From Streptomyces sp. NBC_00258 (GTDB taxonomy: Bacteria; Actinomycetota; Actinomycetes; Streptomycetales; Streptomycetaceae), in assembly GCF_036182465.1 (NCBI RefSeq), contig NZ_CP108081.1, positions 2,604,001-2,668,000 of the forward strand: a stretch of 64,000 nt of DNA, written 5' to 3'. A program made the position numbers and the translations under genes. The notes beneath the pieces were generated by a model, which saw nothing but the letters and a program-made list of their open reading frames with translations, did not search any database and was not told where the DNA came from. This document shows, piece by piece, positions 56,540 to 64,000 of this stretch (the first letter of the stretch is position 1; each line of letters opens with the position of its first letter).

Positions 56540-57894
56540 GCCTGCTGCTTCCCACGCGCCTCGACCGCTGCCGCGAGACGGTCGCGGGACTCCTCGACCA
56601 GGCGCCGTGCCCGCCCGGTGTCGGCGAGCAGCCTGCCGTCGCGCTTGCGGACGACGCCGTCGACGATGACGGTCTCGACGTTGGACACGTCCGCGCTCAG
56701 CGTCACGGCGGCCACCGGGTCGATGAGCGGCGCGACGTTGAGCGCGGTCGCGTCGATCGCGACGACGTCGGCGCGCTTGCCGGGGGCCAGTGAACCGGTG
56801 CGGTGTTCAAGTCCCGCGACATGCGCGCCGTTGACCGTCGCGATCTCCAGCATCTGACGTGCCGTCAACATCGTTTCGGGGACCGGGATGTCGGCCTTCC
56901 AGCACTCGGCGTTCACCCGTGCCCGCTCGGCGCCGAAGGCCGCGCGGATCTGGGTGAACATGTCGCCGGGCACGGTGGTGACCACGTCGATGCTCAGGGA
57001 CGGCCGCAGCCCGTGCTCGATGGCCTTCATCACGGGTGGCCAGCCGTGCCCCATCTGGGTCTCCACCTGCGGTGCGATGGAGACCGTGCCGCCGCTGTCG
57101 GCGACCATCCGCCACTCCTCCTCGCTGAAGTAGCAGCAGTGCACATAGGTGGTGTCGGAGCCGAGCAGCCCCAGCTCGTGCAGTTGCCTGACCATGCCGA
57201 AGCGGCCGGCGAGCCGTCCCATGCCGACGTGCACGGTGATGGGGATGCCCAGTTCGCGTGCGAGGCGCCATTCGGCCTCGACGACGTCGTTGATGCAGAA
57301 GCCGGGGCCACGGGTGGCGAGGCCCATGGTCAACAGCCCGTCGTCCGAAGCGAAGTGACGGTCTCTCACCCTGCGTACGTCGTCCCCCGGAATCGAGATC
57401 TTACTCTCGTACCAGTAGTCGGCGAGCGAGGTGTTGGCGCTGCCGTACGCGTACTGGGCGCGGATGCCGGTCTCGCCGAGCGCCTGGACCGCGGCGTCGG
57501 GATGCTCGGGCGTGTTGTTGATGTGGGACCAGTCGACGAGGGTGGTGATCCCGGCGTTCAGACACTCCAGTGAGCCCGCCAGGTTGCCCGCGTACACGTC
57601 CTCGGGCGTGTAGACGGGCGCGAAGGTGTCGAGGACCTCCACGAAGTAGTCGTCGAGGGTGGCGTTGGGCGCGCAGCCGCGGATGGGCGCCTCCCAGGTG
57701 TGGCGGTGGGTGTCGACGAAGCCGGGCACGAGGATGCGGCCCGTCATGTCGAGCACCTCGGCGTCCGCGCTGATGTCGCGGTCGACCGCCACGATCTTCC
57801 CGTCCTCGATGAGGACGTCACCGCCGGGCAGGTCCCCGATGTCGGGGTCCATCGAGATCACGTGGCCCGAGCGCAGGAGCATCCGATTCGTCAT
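56536..57894 (-). CDS. Amidohydrolase of the deaminase/chlorohydrolase (TrzN/AtzA-like) group
   Basis: 452 residues from the ATG at 57894. The metal-binding motif is VDTHRHTWEAPIRG near residue 64, then HVGMGRLAGRFG, YVHCCYFSEEEW and the conserved Asp in LSIDVVTTVPGD near 300. The C-terminal GKRADVVAIDATALNVAPLIDP ... VIVDGVVRKRDGRLL is typical of this branch, which hydrolyses C-N or C-Cl bonds of heterocycles. It lies 29 nt after E1 beta and overlaps the bicupin by 4 nt. Its partners suggest a nitrogen-containing substrate or intermediate; identity unknown. Confidence 0.82.
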   Translation of the reverse strand: MTNRMLLRSGHVISMDPDIGDLPGGDVLIEDGKIVAVDRDISADAEVLDMTGRILVPGFVDTHRHTWEAPIRGCAPNATLDDYFVEVLDTFAPVYTPEDVYAGNLAGSLECLNAGITTLVDWSHINNTPEHPDAAVQALGETGIRAQYAYGSANTSLADYWYESKISIPGDDVRRVRDRHFASDDGLLTMGLATRGPGFCINDVVEAEWRLARELGIPITVHVGMGRLAGRFGMVRQLHELGLLGSDTTYVHCCYFSEEEWRMVADSGGTVSIAPQVETQMGHGWPPVMKAIEHGLRPSLSIDVVTTVPGDMFTQIRAAFGAERARVNAECWKADIPVPETMLTARQMLEIATVNGAHVAGLEHRTGSLAPGKRADVVAIDATALNVAPLIDPVAAVTLSADVSNVETVIVDGVVRKRDGRLLADTGRARRLVEESRDRLAAAVEARGKQQA

Positions 57895-57923
57895 CGCCCT
57901 ACTCGCCTCTCTCCTTGCCGAGT

Positions 57924-58904
57924 TCAGTACGCGGTGAGGTCGCGGACCTTGGTCACGACCTTGTCGACGGTGGGGATCACCTGCTCTTCGAGCGCGTCCG
58001 CGAAGGGCAGGGGCACGCATTCGGCGGCGACCCGGCGCACGGGCGCGTCGAGGAGGCCGAAGCCCTCGTCGGCGACGACCGACACGAGCGTGCCGCCCCA
58101 GCCGCCCTGGTAGGGGTTCTCCTCGACGGTCACGAGCCGTGAGGTCTTCGCGAGGGAGCCGAGTACGGTCCGGGTGTCGAGCGGCACCAGGCAGCGCAGG
58201 TCGATCACCTCCGCCTCGATGCCCTCCTCGGCGAGCCGTTCCGCGGCGGTGAGCGCCACCGGCACCATCGAGGCGAGTGCCACGAGCGTGATGTCGGCAC
58301 CCTCGCGTACGACGGCTGCCCGCCCCAGCTCGACGACGTGGTCCGGTGGCGCGGGCGCTCCCTTGGACGCGAGGAGTCCCTTGTGCTCGAAGAAGACCAC
58401 GGGGTCGTCGCTGCGGATGGCGGCCGCCATCATGCCGACCACGTCGGCGGGGGTGGCCGGTGCCGCGATCTTCAGTCCGGGGACGGTCAGCGCCCAGTTC
58501 TCGGTGGCCTGCGAGTGCTGCGCGCCGAAGCCGAGTCCACCGCCGTTGGCCGTACGCACCACGAGCGGCACGGTGACCTGACCGCCCGTCATGTACCGCA
58601 CCTTGGGTATCTCGTTGGCGAGGTAGTCCCAGCAACAGGCCAGGAAGTCGGAGAACATGATCTCGGCGACGGGGCGCATGCCGGTCATGGCGGCGCCCAT
58701 CGCGGCCCCGACGATGGCCTGTTCGGAGATCGGCGTGTCCCACACCCGCCCGGACCCGAACTCCTCGTACAGCCCGGCGGTCGTCTTGAACACCCCGCCC
58801 GCGGCGCCGATGTCCTCGCCCAGGCACACCACCGACGGATCGCGCCGCATCTCCCGCGCGATGCCCTCGGCGACCGCCTGCCGGTAGGTGATCACGTCCG
58901 CCAC
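57924..58904 (-). CDS. 2-oxoacid dehydrogenase-type E1 beta subunit
   Basis: 326 residues from a GTG at 58904 with GGAGG 6 nt upstream, overlapping the alpha gene by 13 nt. The transketolase-type pyrimidine-binding domain reads VITYRQAVAEGIAREMRRDPSVVCLGEDIGAAGGVFKTTAGL and DTPISEQAIVGAAMGAAMTGMRPVAEIMFSDF (Glu for thiamine activation), and the C-terminal domain has EVIDLRCLVPLDTRTVLGSLAKTSRLVTVEE. It pairs with the alpha subunit. There is no E2 or E3 gene in the operon, unlike acetoin or pyruvate dehydrogenase clusters. Confidence 0.86.
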   Translation of the reverse strand: MADVITYRQAVAEGIAREMRRDPSVVCLGEDIGAAGGVFKTTAGLYEEFGSGRVWDTPISEQAIVGAAMGAAMTGMRPVAEIMFSDFLACCWDYLANEIPKVRYMTGGQVTVPLVVRTANGGGLGFGAQHSQATENWALTVPGLKIAAPATPADVVGMMAAAIRSDDPVVFFEHKGLLASKGAPAPPDHVVELGRAAVVREGADITLVALASMVPVALTAAERLAEEGIEAEVIDLRCLVPLDTRTVLGSLAKTSRLVTVEENPYQGGWGGTLVSVVADEGFGLLDAPVRRVAAECVPLPFADALEEQVIPTVDKVVTKVRDLTAY

Positions 58905-59932
58905 GCCGCACCTCCGTCGGCCCACACGTCGGTCAGCGCTTCCCGGGGATCGGGCGCGGGCGCGTTCTTGGCGGCCTCAACTGCCGCCTGTACGAGACCG
59001 GTTGCGCGCTCGTCGGCCTCGGTGACCGTGCCGGCGGGCACCCCTAGTTCGGCGAGGCGGCCGCGTGCCACGTCCAGCGGGTCGTGCTTGAGCCAGCGCT
59101 CGACCTCCTCTGCCGGGCGGTACGTCGCCGGGTCGGCGCGGCTGTGGCCGAAGTGCCGGTAGGTCTGCGCTTCCAGCAGGCTGGGCCCGTCTCCTGCCCG
59201 GGCCCGGCCCGCGAGCCGGGTCACCGCCTCCTGGACGGCGACCACGTCGTTGCCGTCGACGATCTCGCCGGGGATGCCGTAGGCGGGCGCCCGGTCGGCC
59301 GCGGGGTTGGCCACCGCGGTCACGTCGGCGATCGGGGTGTACTCCATGTACAGGTTGTTCTCGCAGACGAACAGCACGGGCAGCTTCCACACGGCCGCCA
59401 GGTTGAGCGCCTCGTGGAACGCGCCGATGTTGGTCGCGCCGTCGCCGAAGAAGGCCACGGCGATCTGTTCGGTGCCGCGCAGCCGGGCGGACCAGGCGGC
59501 GCCGACCGCCATCGGGAGATGCGCGCCGACGATCGCGTACGAACCGAGCATGTTCCGCGATGCCTTGGTCAGGTGCATCGAGCCGCCCTTGGCCTTGCAC
59601 AGTCCCGTGGCGCGGCTCATGAGTTCGGCGAGGCACTCCTCGGGGGTCGCGCCGCGGGCCAGCGCGTGGTGGTGGCCGCGGTAGGTGGCGAACACGTAGT
59701 CGTCGTCGCGCAGGGCCGCGCTCGTCCCGACGGCGATGGCCTCGTGTCCGGCGGCGAGGTGCGTTGTTCCCTTGACGAGGCCGGACATGAACAGGTCGTG
59801 GGCGGCCTGCTCCGTACGCCGGATGACGGCCATCTGCTCGTACAGCGCGAGGAGTTGGGCCGAGTCCGGGCCGGGGTTCTCCCGCCGAGGGGCTTGGGGC
59901 CGAGAGGAACCCGGCCGGGGGGCGTCCGTCAT
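58892..59932 (-). CDS. 2-oxoacid dehydrogenase-type E1 alpha subunit
   Basis: 346 residues from the ATG at 59932, which overlaps the M24 stop by 4 nt. Thiamine pyrophosphate motif: FFGDGATNIGAFHEALNLAAVWKLPVLFVCENN near residues 165-197. Substrate-loop motifs KGGSMHLTKASRNMLGSYAIVGAHLPMAVGAAW and TYRHFGHSRADPATYR are present. It is closest in style to acetoin/pyruvate dehydrogenase E1 alpha. The N-terminal 30 residues are Pro/Arg-rich. It acts with E1 beta; the 2-oxoacid or acyloin substrate is unknown. Confidence 0.86.
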   Translation of the reverse strand: MTDAPRPGSSRPQAPRRENPGPDSAQLLALYEQMAVIRRTEQAAHDLFMSGLVKGTTHLAAGHEAIAVGTSAALRDDDYVFATYRGHHHALARGATPEECLAELMSRATGLCKAKGGSMHLTKASRNMLGSYAIVGAHLPMAVGAAWSARLRGTEQIAVAFFGDGATNIGAFHEALNLAAVWKLPVLFVCENNLYMEYTPIADVTAVANPAADRAPAYGIPGEIVDGNDVVAVQEAVTRLAGRARAGDGPSLLEAQTYRHFGHSRADPATYRPAEEVERWLKHDPLDVARGRLAELGVPAGTVTEADERATGLVQAAVEAAKNAPAPDPREALTDVWADGGAAWRT

Positions 59933-61266
59933 CGTTCCCCCCTGCCCTCGCGGGTGTTGAGGTGGGACTGGGACTCGCGCCGGGTGTTGAGCTCGCCGCC
60001 GACGGTCCAGTACTTGCGGCCGGCAACGAGGAGTTCCTCGGCGGGGAACTTGGTGATCACCTCGCACCCGTCGGCCGTGACGACGAGTTCCTCCTCGATG
60101 CGCGCCGCCGACCAGCCGTCCGCCGCCGGCCAGTAGGTCTCCAGGGCGAACACCATGCCCTCTTCTAGGACTTCGGGATGGTCGAGCGAGACGAGGCGGC
60201 TGAAGATCGGCTTCTCCCAGATGGACAGGCCCACCCCGTGCCCGTACTGCAGCGCGAAGGCGGCCGTCTCGTCCGGGAAGCCGAACTCCTCGGCGCGCGG
60301 CCAGACCTGGACGATGTCGGCGGTCGTGGCGCCGGGCCTGACCAGGGAGATGGCCTCGTCCATGTAGGCGCGGCAGCGGATGTACGCGTCGCGCTGGGCG
60401 GGCGATGCGCTGCCGACGGCGAACGTGCGGTAGTAGCAGGTGCGGTAGCCGAGGTGGCTGTGCAGGATGTCGAAGAAGGCGGGGTCGCCGGGGCGGATCA
60501 GCCGGTCGCTGTAGACGTGCGGATGCGGTGAACAGCGCTCGCCCGAGATGGCGTTGACGCCTTCGACGTACTCGCTGCCGAGGTCGTAGAGGACCTTGCT
60601 GACGAGGCCGACGCACTCGTTCTCGCGGATGCCCGGTCGCAGGTGGGCGTACAGCTCCTCGTAGGCGGCGTCGACCATCGAGCAGGCCTGGGTGAGCAGG
60701 GAGATCTCGTCGGGTGTCTTGACGCGGCGGGCCTCCAGGAAGACCTGCTGGCCGTCGACGACGTCGATGCCCTGTTCCTTGAGGGCGTGCAGGACGGGCA
60801 TCTCGGCAAGGTCGACGCCCAACGGCTCGCCCGCCAGGCCGTGTTCACGCAGTTCCGCCGCCACTTTGGCCGCCACGTCCGCGCCGATCCCGGCGTCCGG
60901 GTGGAAGGCGCCACGGAGGGTGGAGATGCCCGCGCGGGCGCCGGTGGGCGGGCCTTCCTTGCCGTCGCTGTAGTCGAGCCAGGGGTTGTAGAGCTGGTGG
61001 TGGCGGGCGGCCGAGCCGAAGTCCCAGACGATCGGTTCGCCGCCGCGGACGAGCAGCGCAAAACGGATCAGCTTGTCCATCGCCCAGGTGCCGATGTGGG
61101 TGGACGACATGTAGCGGATGTTGGCGAAGTCGAAGCTGAGCAGCGCTCCCAGCTCGGAGCGGTTCAGTGCCGCGTGGAGCCGGGCCAGCCGCTGTGTGCG
61201 CAGCCGGTCGAGGTCGATGCGCTGTTCCCAGTCGACGGCGTTCGGTCCGAATGTGCGGATTGCCAT
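59929..61266 (-). CDS. M24 'pita-bread' family protein (DddP/creatinase-like) with altered metal-site residues
   Basis: 445 residues from the ATG at 61266. The N-terminal domain includes RIDLDRLRTQRLARLHAALNRSELGALLSFDFANIRYMSSTHIG and FALLVRGGEPIVWDFGSAARHHQLY, in the style of DddP-like and creatinase-like members rather than true aminopeptidases. In the catalytic half HGVGLSIWE, FALETYW and RIEEELV keep the His and two Glu of the family. But where D-x-D and a later Asp are expected the sequence is FFDILHSHLGYRTCYYRTF, with only the first Asp kept. The site may be rebuilt with the HSH histidines, or the enzyme may be metal-free like creatinase. It follows the XRE gene by 47 nt. Confidence 0.75.
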   Translation of the reverse strand: MAIRTFGPNAVDWEQRIDLDRLRTQRLARLHAALNRSELGALLSFDFANIRYMSSTHIGTWAMDKLIRFALLVRGGEPIVWDFGSAARHHQLYNPWLDYSDGKEGPPTGARAGISTLRGAFHPDAGIGADVAAKVAAELREHGLAGEPLGVDLAEMPVLHALKEQGIDVVDGQQVFLEARRVKTPDEISLLTQACSMVDAAYEELYAHLRPGIRENECVGLVSKVLYDLGSEYVEGVNAISGERCSPHPHVYSDRLIRPGDPAFFDILHSHLGYRTCYYRTFAVGSASPAQRDAYIRCRAYMDEAISLVRPGATTADIVQVWPRAEEFGFPDETAAFALQYGHGVGLSIWEKPIFSRLVSLDHPEVLEEGMVFALETYWPAADGWSAARIEEELVVTADGCEVITKFPAEELLVAGRKYWTVGGELNTRRESQSHLNTREGRGER

Positions 61267-61313
61267 GACGACCACCACCCTCATTCGGAGTGAACGACCG
61301 TCCGGGGAAAGTG

Positions 61314-61964
61314 TCAACCCATACTGAACACGAACCAGACGCCGACAGCGGGTTCACTGCCGTCGTTGCGGTACCGGTGCGGGGTCGTCGACTCGAAGCA
61401 GACCGCGTCACCGGGCCGGATCAGGTGCTCCTCGAAACCGAGCGTGAGGACGAGTTCGCCGGAGGTCAGATAGCCGTACTCCGTCCCGGGGTGACGCATC
61501 AGGCCTCCCGCGCTGGAGGAGGTCCCGCCGGGCCGGTAGGTCACGCGCAGGAAGTCGACGTCCGCTCCCGGAACGTGGCCGAGACGTTCCCATACAACAC
61601 CCGAGTCTAGCTCCAGCACCTCCCGCTCACCACCTCCGACCAGCGGTCCGATCCTGCGGCCCGGGTCGGCGGCGAAGGCGGCGAGGGCATGCAGCACGGT
61701 GTCGGGCGGCGCGCCCACGGCCGCGGTCGCCGGGGTTCGGGCCGTCTCCCCCTCCGCGTCGAAGAGCGACTCGACCGGGATGGAGAGCGCGGTGGTGATC
61801 GCGTACAGGGTGCTCACCGAGGGCTGGCTCTTGCCGGTCTCGATCTGGGAGATCAGGCTCGCGGAGACCCCGATCTCCCGCGCGAGGCCGCGCAGGCTCA
61901 TCCCCCGCGCCGTACGCGCCTGCCGGATGCGCGCGCCGACGGGCGGCACGACCACAGGGGACAC
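61314..61964 (-). CDS. XRE-cupin transcriptional regulator, first gene of the catabolic operon
   Basis: 216 residues from a GTG at 61964 with AAAGGAG 6 nt upstream. The helix-turn-helix is IRQARTARGMSLRGLAREIGVSASLISQIETGKSQPSVSTLYAITTAL (13-60). The C-terminal cupin (TYRPGGTSSSAGGLMRHPGTEYGYLTSGELVLTLG ... FESTTPHRYRNDG, about 140-205) probably binds the effector. PuuR-type relatives control amine and amino-acid catabolism. A TGTTCAATGAACA palindrome lies 28 nt upstream. It is transcribed with the metabolic genes, so it likely autoregulates the whole unit. Confidence 0.87.
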   Translation of the reverse strand: MSPVVVPPVGARIRQARTARGMSLRGLAREIGVSASLISQIETGKSQPSVSTLYAITTALSIPVESLFDAEGETARTPATAAVGAPPDTVLHALAAFAADPGRRIGPLVGGGEREVLELDSGVVWERLGHVPGADVDFLRVTYRPGGTSSSAGGLMRHPGTEYGYLTSGELVLTLGFEEHLIRPGDAVCFESTTPHRYRNDGSEPAVGVWFVFSMG

Positions 61965-61985
61965 GGACGGCTCCTTTCGCAGGGA

Positions 61986-62004
61986 TGTTCATGTTCATTG
62001 AACA
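61986..62004. promoter_or_regulatory. XRE-cupin operator TGTTCATTGAACA with extra half-site
   Basis: A perfect 13-bp palindrome at 61992-62004 (TGTTCA-T-TGAACA), directly preceded by another TGTTCA (61986-61991), 22-40 nt before the regulator's start codon. Xre-cupin proteins bind such short dyads. It occurs only once in this spot, next to the first gene of the operon. Confidence 0.6.
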
Positions 62005-62053
62005 GCGTGGCCGGAGGAATCGGGAGCGTTGCTCGAAAACGGCATACGCCGAT

Positions 62054-62632
62054 CTACGCCACGACACCGTCCATGGACCTGGCGCAGATCAGCCGAAGCC
62101 GCGCTCGACCGCGGGTGAACGCGCCCTCGGCCGCCTTGACCGAGATCTGGTGGATGCGGGCGAATTCCAGCGTGGAGATTCCATGGGCGCGGGCGAGCAC
62201 GACCTGCCGCTCCCGGCCCCGCAGGAGGTGCACCTGGCGGAGCAGCCAGCGCCCGAAGTCCCTGTCGCACACGCCCTCGTCCGGGATCTCGGGCGTACGG
62301 ACATCGGCGGTGCGGGGCAGCAGCAGCCGGCTCCGCTCCTGTTCGCGGTGGTTGTCGACACAGAGGCGCAGCGCCACCGAGGTCAGAAAGGGGCCGATCC
62401 GCTCGCGGTCCAGATCGCCGCAGGCGGCCGCCCTCAGCATCGCCTCATGTACGCAGTCCTCCGTGTCCTGCGCGTTCGGAAGCCGTCGGCGGACAAGCCT
62501 CATCAGCCGCTCCCGGTGGCCGGCGATCACCTCCCAGGACAACTCCCTGCGTATGTCCTCCTGAGCTGCATCGAGTTCCCGGTCGCCGGTCCCGGCCGCA
62601 CCTGAAGTCTCCGCCCAATTCCCATGATCCAT
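62054..62632 (-). CDS. ECF sigma factor
   Basis: 192 residues. Region 2 is RERLMRLVRRRLPNAQDTEDCVHEAMLRAAACGD (about 38-75) and region 4 is LLRGRERQVVLARAHGISTLEFARIHQISVKAAEGAFTRGRARLR (about 135-180). It lacks the other sigma domains. No anti-sigma gene is adjacent; the downstream neighbour is the XRE operon. Its target promoters are unknown. Confidence 0.85.
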   Translation of the reverse strand: MDHGNWAETSGAAGTGDRELDAAQEDIRRELSWEVIAGHRERLMRLVRRRLPNAQDTEDCVHEAMLRAAACGDLDRERIGPFLTSVALRLCVDNHREQERSRLLLPRTADVRTPEIPDEGVCDRDFGRWLLRQVHLLRGRERQVVLARAHGISTLEFARIHQISVKAAEGAFTRGRARLRLICARSMDGVVA

Positions 62633-62710
62633 GACCCCGATCTGTCCGAGCGGGGAGGGCGAAAAACCAGGGGCCTTCGCCTTTCATTCATCCGCATGAA
62701 GAACGGACGA

Positions 62711-64000
62711 TCACATTCCGATGCCTCGGGAACCATGCTCCGGTTCTTCGACGAGAAGCGCGAAATCAGTGATGACAGGAGCGAGTTGACCGCTCAGCCA
62801 CAGTGGAAGCTGGTCCCGCCGGTGTGGGTCTCCGGGGATGCCGCGGGCGCCCAGCGGCACCGCCCAGAGGCTGTTCTCGCGGCGGGCCAGGTCCCAGACG
62901 TACCGGGCGGACGGCCCCCGGGAGCTGAGATCCGTCACGCCGGGCGTGCTCGACGTGGCCAGCACACAGTCGTGGTCCCCGCCGAGACCGGGCCACTCCT
63001 CGTCCTCGGCGGCGGGGAGGATCCGGCCGGGGGCGAGCCGGTGCAGTTCGCCCCAGGTCACGGGCTCCAGGGGCGCCGTCTCCTCCAGAGCCGCCCGGAC
63101 GACCGCCCCGCTGTCCAACCCCGGAAGCAATTCGGTGGCCAGCAGGTCCTCAAGCGCGAAGGCGACCTTCGCGGTGAGGTTCAGCCATGGCTCGAACACC
63201 ATGGGATACGGCAGGGGCGGCACGGCGAGACTCTTCAACTCGGGGGCCGCCGCGACCCGTTGTACGACGGCGGAGCGAAGCCGGGCGTAGTCCGCGGCGG
63301 CGGTGCTGTCGGCGTCCATGTGCCGGTTCCAGGCCAGCAGTCGCGTCCTCAGCCGCGCCGCCTCGAGGCCGAGTCCGTCGAGCCGCGCCACTCGCTCCAA
63401 CAGGGGTGCGGCTGCCGCGAGTCGGGTGTCCATGTGGATGGCCGCCATGTCGTGGGGCTCCCACTGCCGTGACACCCGCAGCAGGCCGTCGATCCGGTCG
63501 GCGCGGTACCGCGGGGCGAACTCCGTGCCCAACGGCGCGGCCAGGCCACGTTCGTTGGCCATCACCGCGATGCCGTCCACCTCGGCGCGGGGTGTGTCAT
63601 GACGGCCCTGCCACTCGTGCCCGCTCCGCCAGGCGGGCACGATCCGCAGCCCGTTCTCCCGATGACGTACGGGCACGTATCCGGCCACGCGGTGCAGCAG
63701 TCCGCCGGACGTGTCCGCGGCGTGCACGACGTTCACCGGCTCGATCCAGCGGTCGAGTGCCCGGTCCACGTCCTGGACCGTACGGGCCCGGAGGAGGGCC
63801 GGGAGCACGTCGAAGCCCAGCTCCTCGGTGACGCGGGGCGGGTAGCGGAGGCTGATGCCGCCGGAGAGTTCGGCGGATCCCGAGTCGCCTCCGGCACCCT
63901 CGGCCGGGCCATCGATGATGACGGGCCCGCGCTCCGTCTCGATCACGTCGATCTCGACCGCGTCGCCGCCCGCGACCCGGATGGTCTCCCGGTGATGGGC
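62711..64000 (-). CDS. Penicillin acylase family protein (N-terminus outside window)
   Basis: The frame stays open through base 64000 (reading AHHRETIRVAGGDAVEIDVIETERGPVII), so the first part of the gene is missing. The visible 430 residues match the beta subunit of Ntn-hydrolase penicillin/AHL acylases: VIETERGPVIIDG near the start, FDVLPALLRARTVQDVDRALDRWIEPVNVVHAADTSGGLLHRVAGYVPVRH, and a tail with LEDLLATELLPGLDSG. The nucleophilic Ser at the alpha/beta junction would lie outside the window. Substrate could be an acyl-homoserine lactone or another amide. Confidence 0.75.
   Translation of the reverse strand, partial: AHHRETIRVAGGDAVEIDVIETERGPVIIDGPAEGAGGDSGSAELSGGISLRYPPRVTEELGFDVLPALLRARTVQDVDRALDRWIEPVNVVHAADTSGGLLHRVAGYVPVRHRENGLRIVPAWRSGHEWQGRHDTPRAEVDGIAVMANERGLAAPLGTEFAPRYRADRIDGLLRVSRQWEPHDMAAIHMDTRLAAAAPLLERVARLDGLGLEAARLRTRLLAWNRHMDADSTAAADYARLRSAVVQRVAAAPELKSLAVPPLPYPMVFEPWLNLTAKVAFALEDLLATELLPGLDSGAVVRAALEETAPLEPVTWGELHRLAPGRILPAAEDEEWPGLGGDHDCVLATSSTPGVTDLSSRGPSARYVWDLARRENSLWAVPLGARGIPGDPHRRDQLPLWLSGQLAPVITDFALLVEEPEHGSRGIGM

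Overview
The window is high-GC DNA with third-position G/C bias, GTG starts, 4-nt ATGA overlaps, two in-frame TTA codons, a WhiB protein, an AfsR/SARP-type regulator, a SpoIIE-type phosphatase and copies of a familiar Streptomyces intergenic repeat. It reads as the chromosome of a soil Streptomyces. I see no transposases, phage genes, CRISPR arrays or attachment sites. The window starts inside a sugar-dehydrogenase-like gene and ends inside a penicillin-acylase-like gene.

Region 1 (1-8.4 kb) handles sugar acids and arabinogalactan: a secreted PQQ-type sugar dehydrogenase (partial), a secreted GH30 endo-beta-1,6-galactanase, and a tight operon of a sugar ABC importer with the two dehydratases of D-glucarate breakdown. 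Region 2 (8.5-14.4 kb) is a resorcinol/hydroxyquinol catabolic operon (flavin monooxygenase, hydroxyquinol 1,2-dioxygenase, maleylacetate reductase) with a divergent GAF-AAA-Fis activator and a strong inverted repeat between them. Region 3 (14.5-21.1 kb) holds a LacI regulator, a PL38/alginate-lyase-like enzyme, a beta-helix GH28-like enzyme and a GH43 beta-xylosidase. Copies of an AACCGGTT operator lie before the regulator and before the GH28-like and GH43 genes.

Region 4 (21.1-30.2 kb) has an APH-family kinase, a group-2 sigma factor, a PAS-GAF-PP2C-ATPase phosphatase, and a sulfur unit. In that unit two LLM flavin monooxygenases and a divergent glutathione-transferase-like gene are each preceded by a tiny ORF of the HIDL.RV leader-peptide type. 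Region 5 (30.2-43.6 kb) has the AfsR-like regulator (with a TTA codon), a DUF4394 secreted protein, an NlpC/P60 hydrolase, then a second carbohydrate locus: a GH95-like Tat-secreted enzyme, a LacI regulator and a CBM-bearing beta-helix enzyme. These share TCATCSGATGA operators.

Region 6 (43.6-54.9 kb) is mostly housekeeping: tRNA-Pro(GGG), DUF309, cobF, a DHA2 exporter with a C-terminal winged-helix-like extension, cobK, a GH15 enzyme, a TauE/SafE permease, a lipase, a WhiB-Dps pair that overlaps by 4 nt, DUF3140, an HhH-GPD protein and a PF04672 methyltransferase. Region 7 (54.9-62.0 kb) is a seven-gene, one-direction operon led by an XRE-cupin regulator with its own palindrome: M24 'pita-bread' enzyme, E1 alpha and beta of a 2-oxoacid-dehydrogenase type, amidohydrolase, bicupin and SDR. 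I cannot name its substrate; with the double leader-peptide sulfur locus it is the best candidate for an undescribed system here. The window closes with an ECF sigma factor and the penicillin-acylase-like gene.
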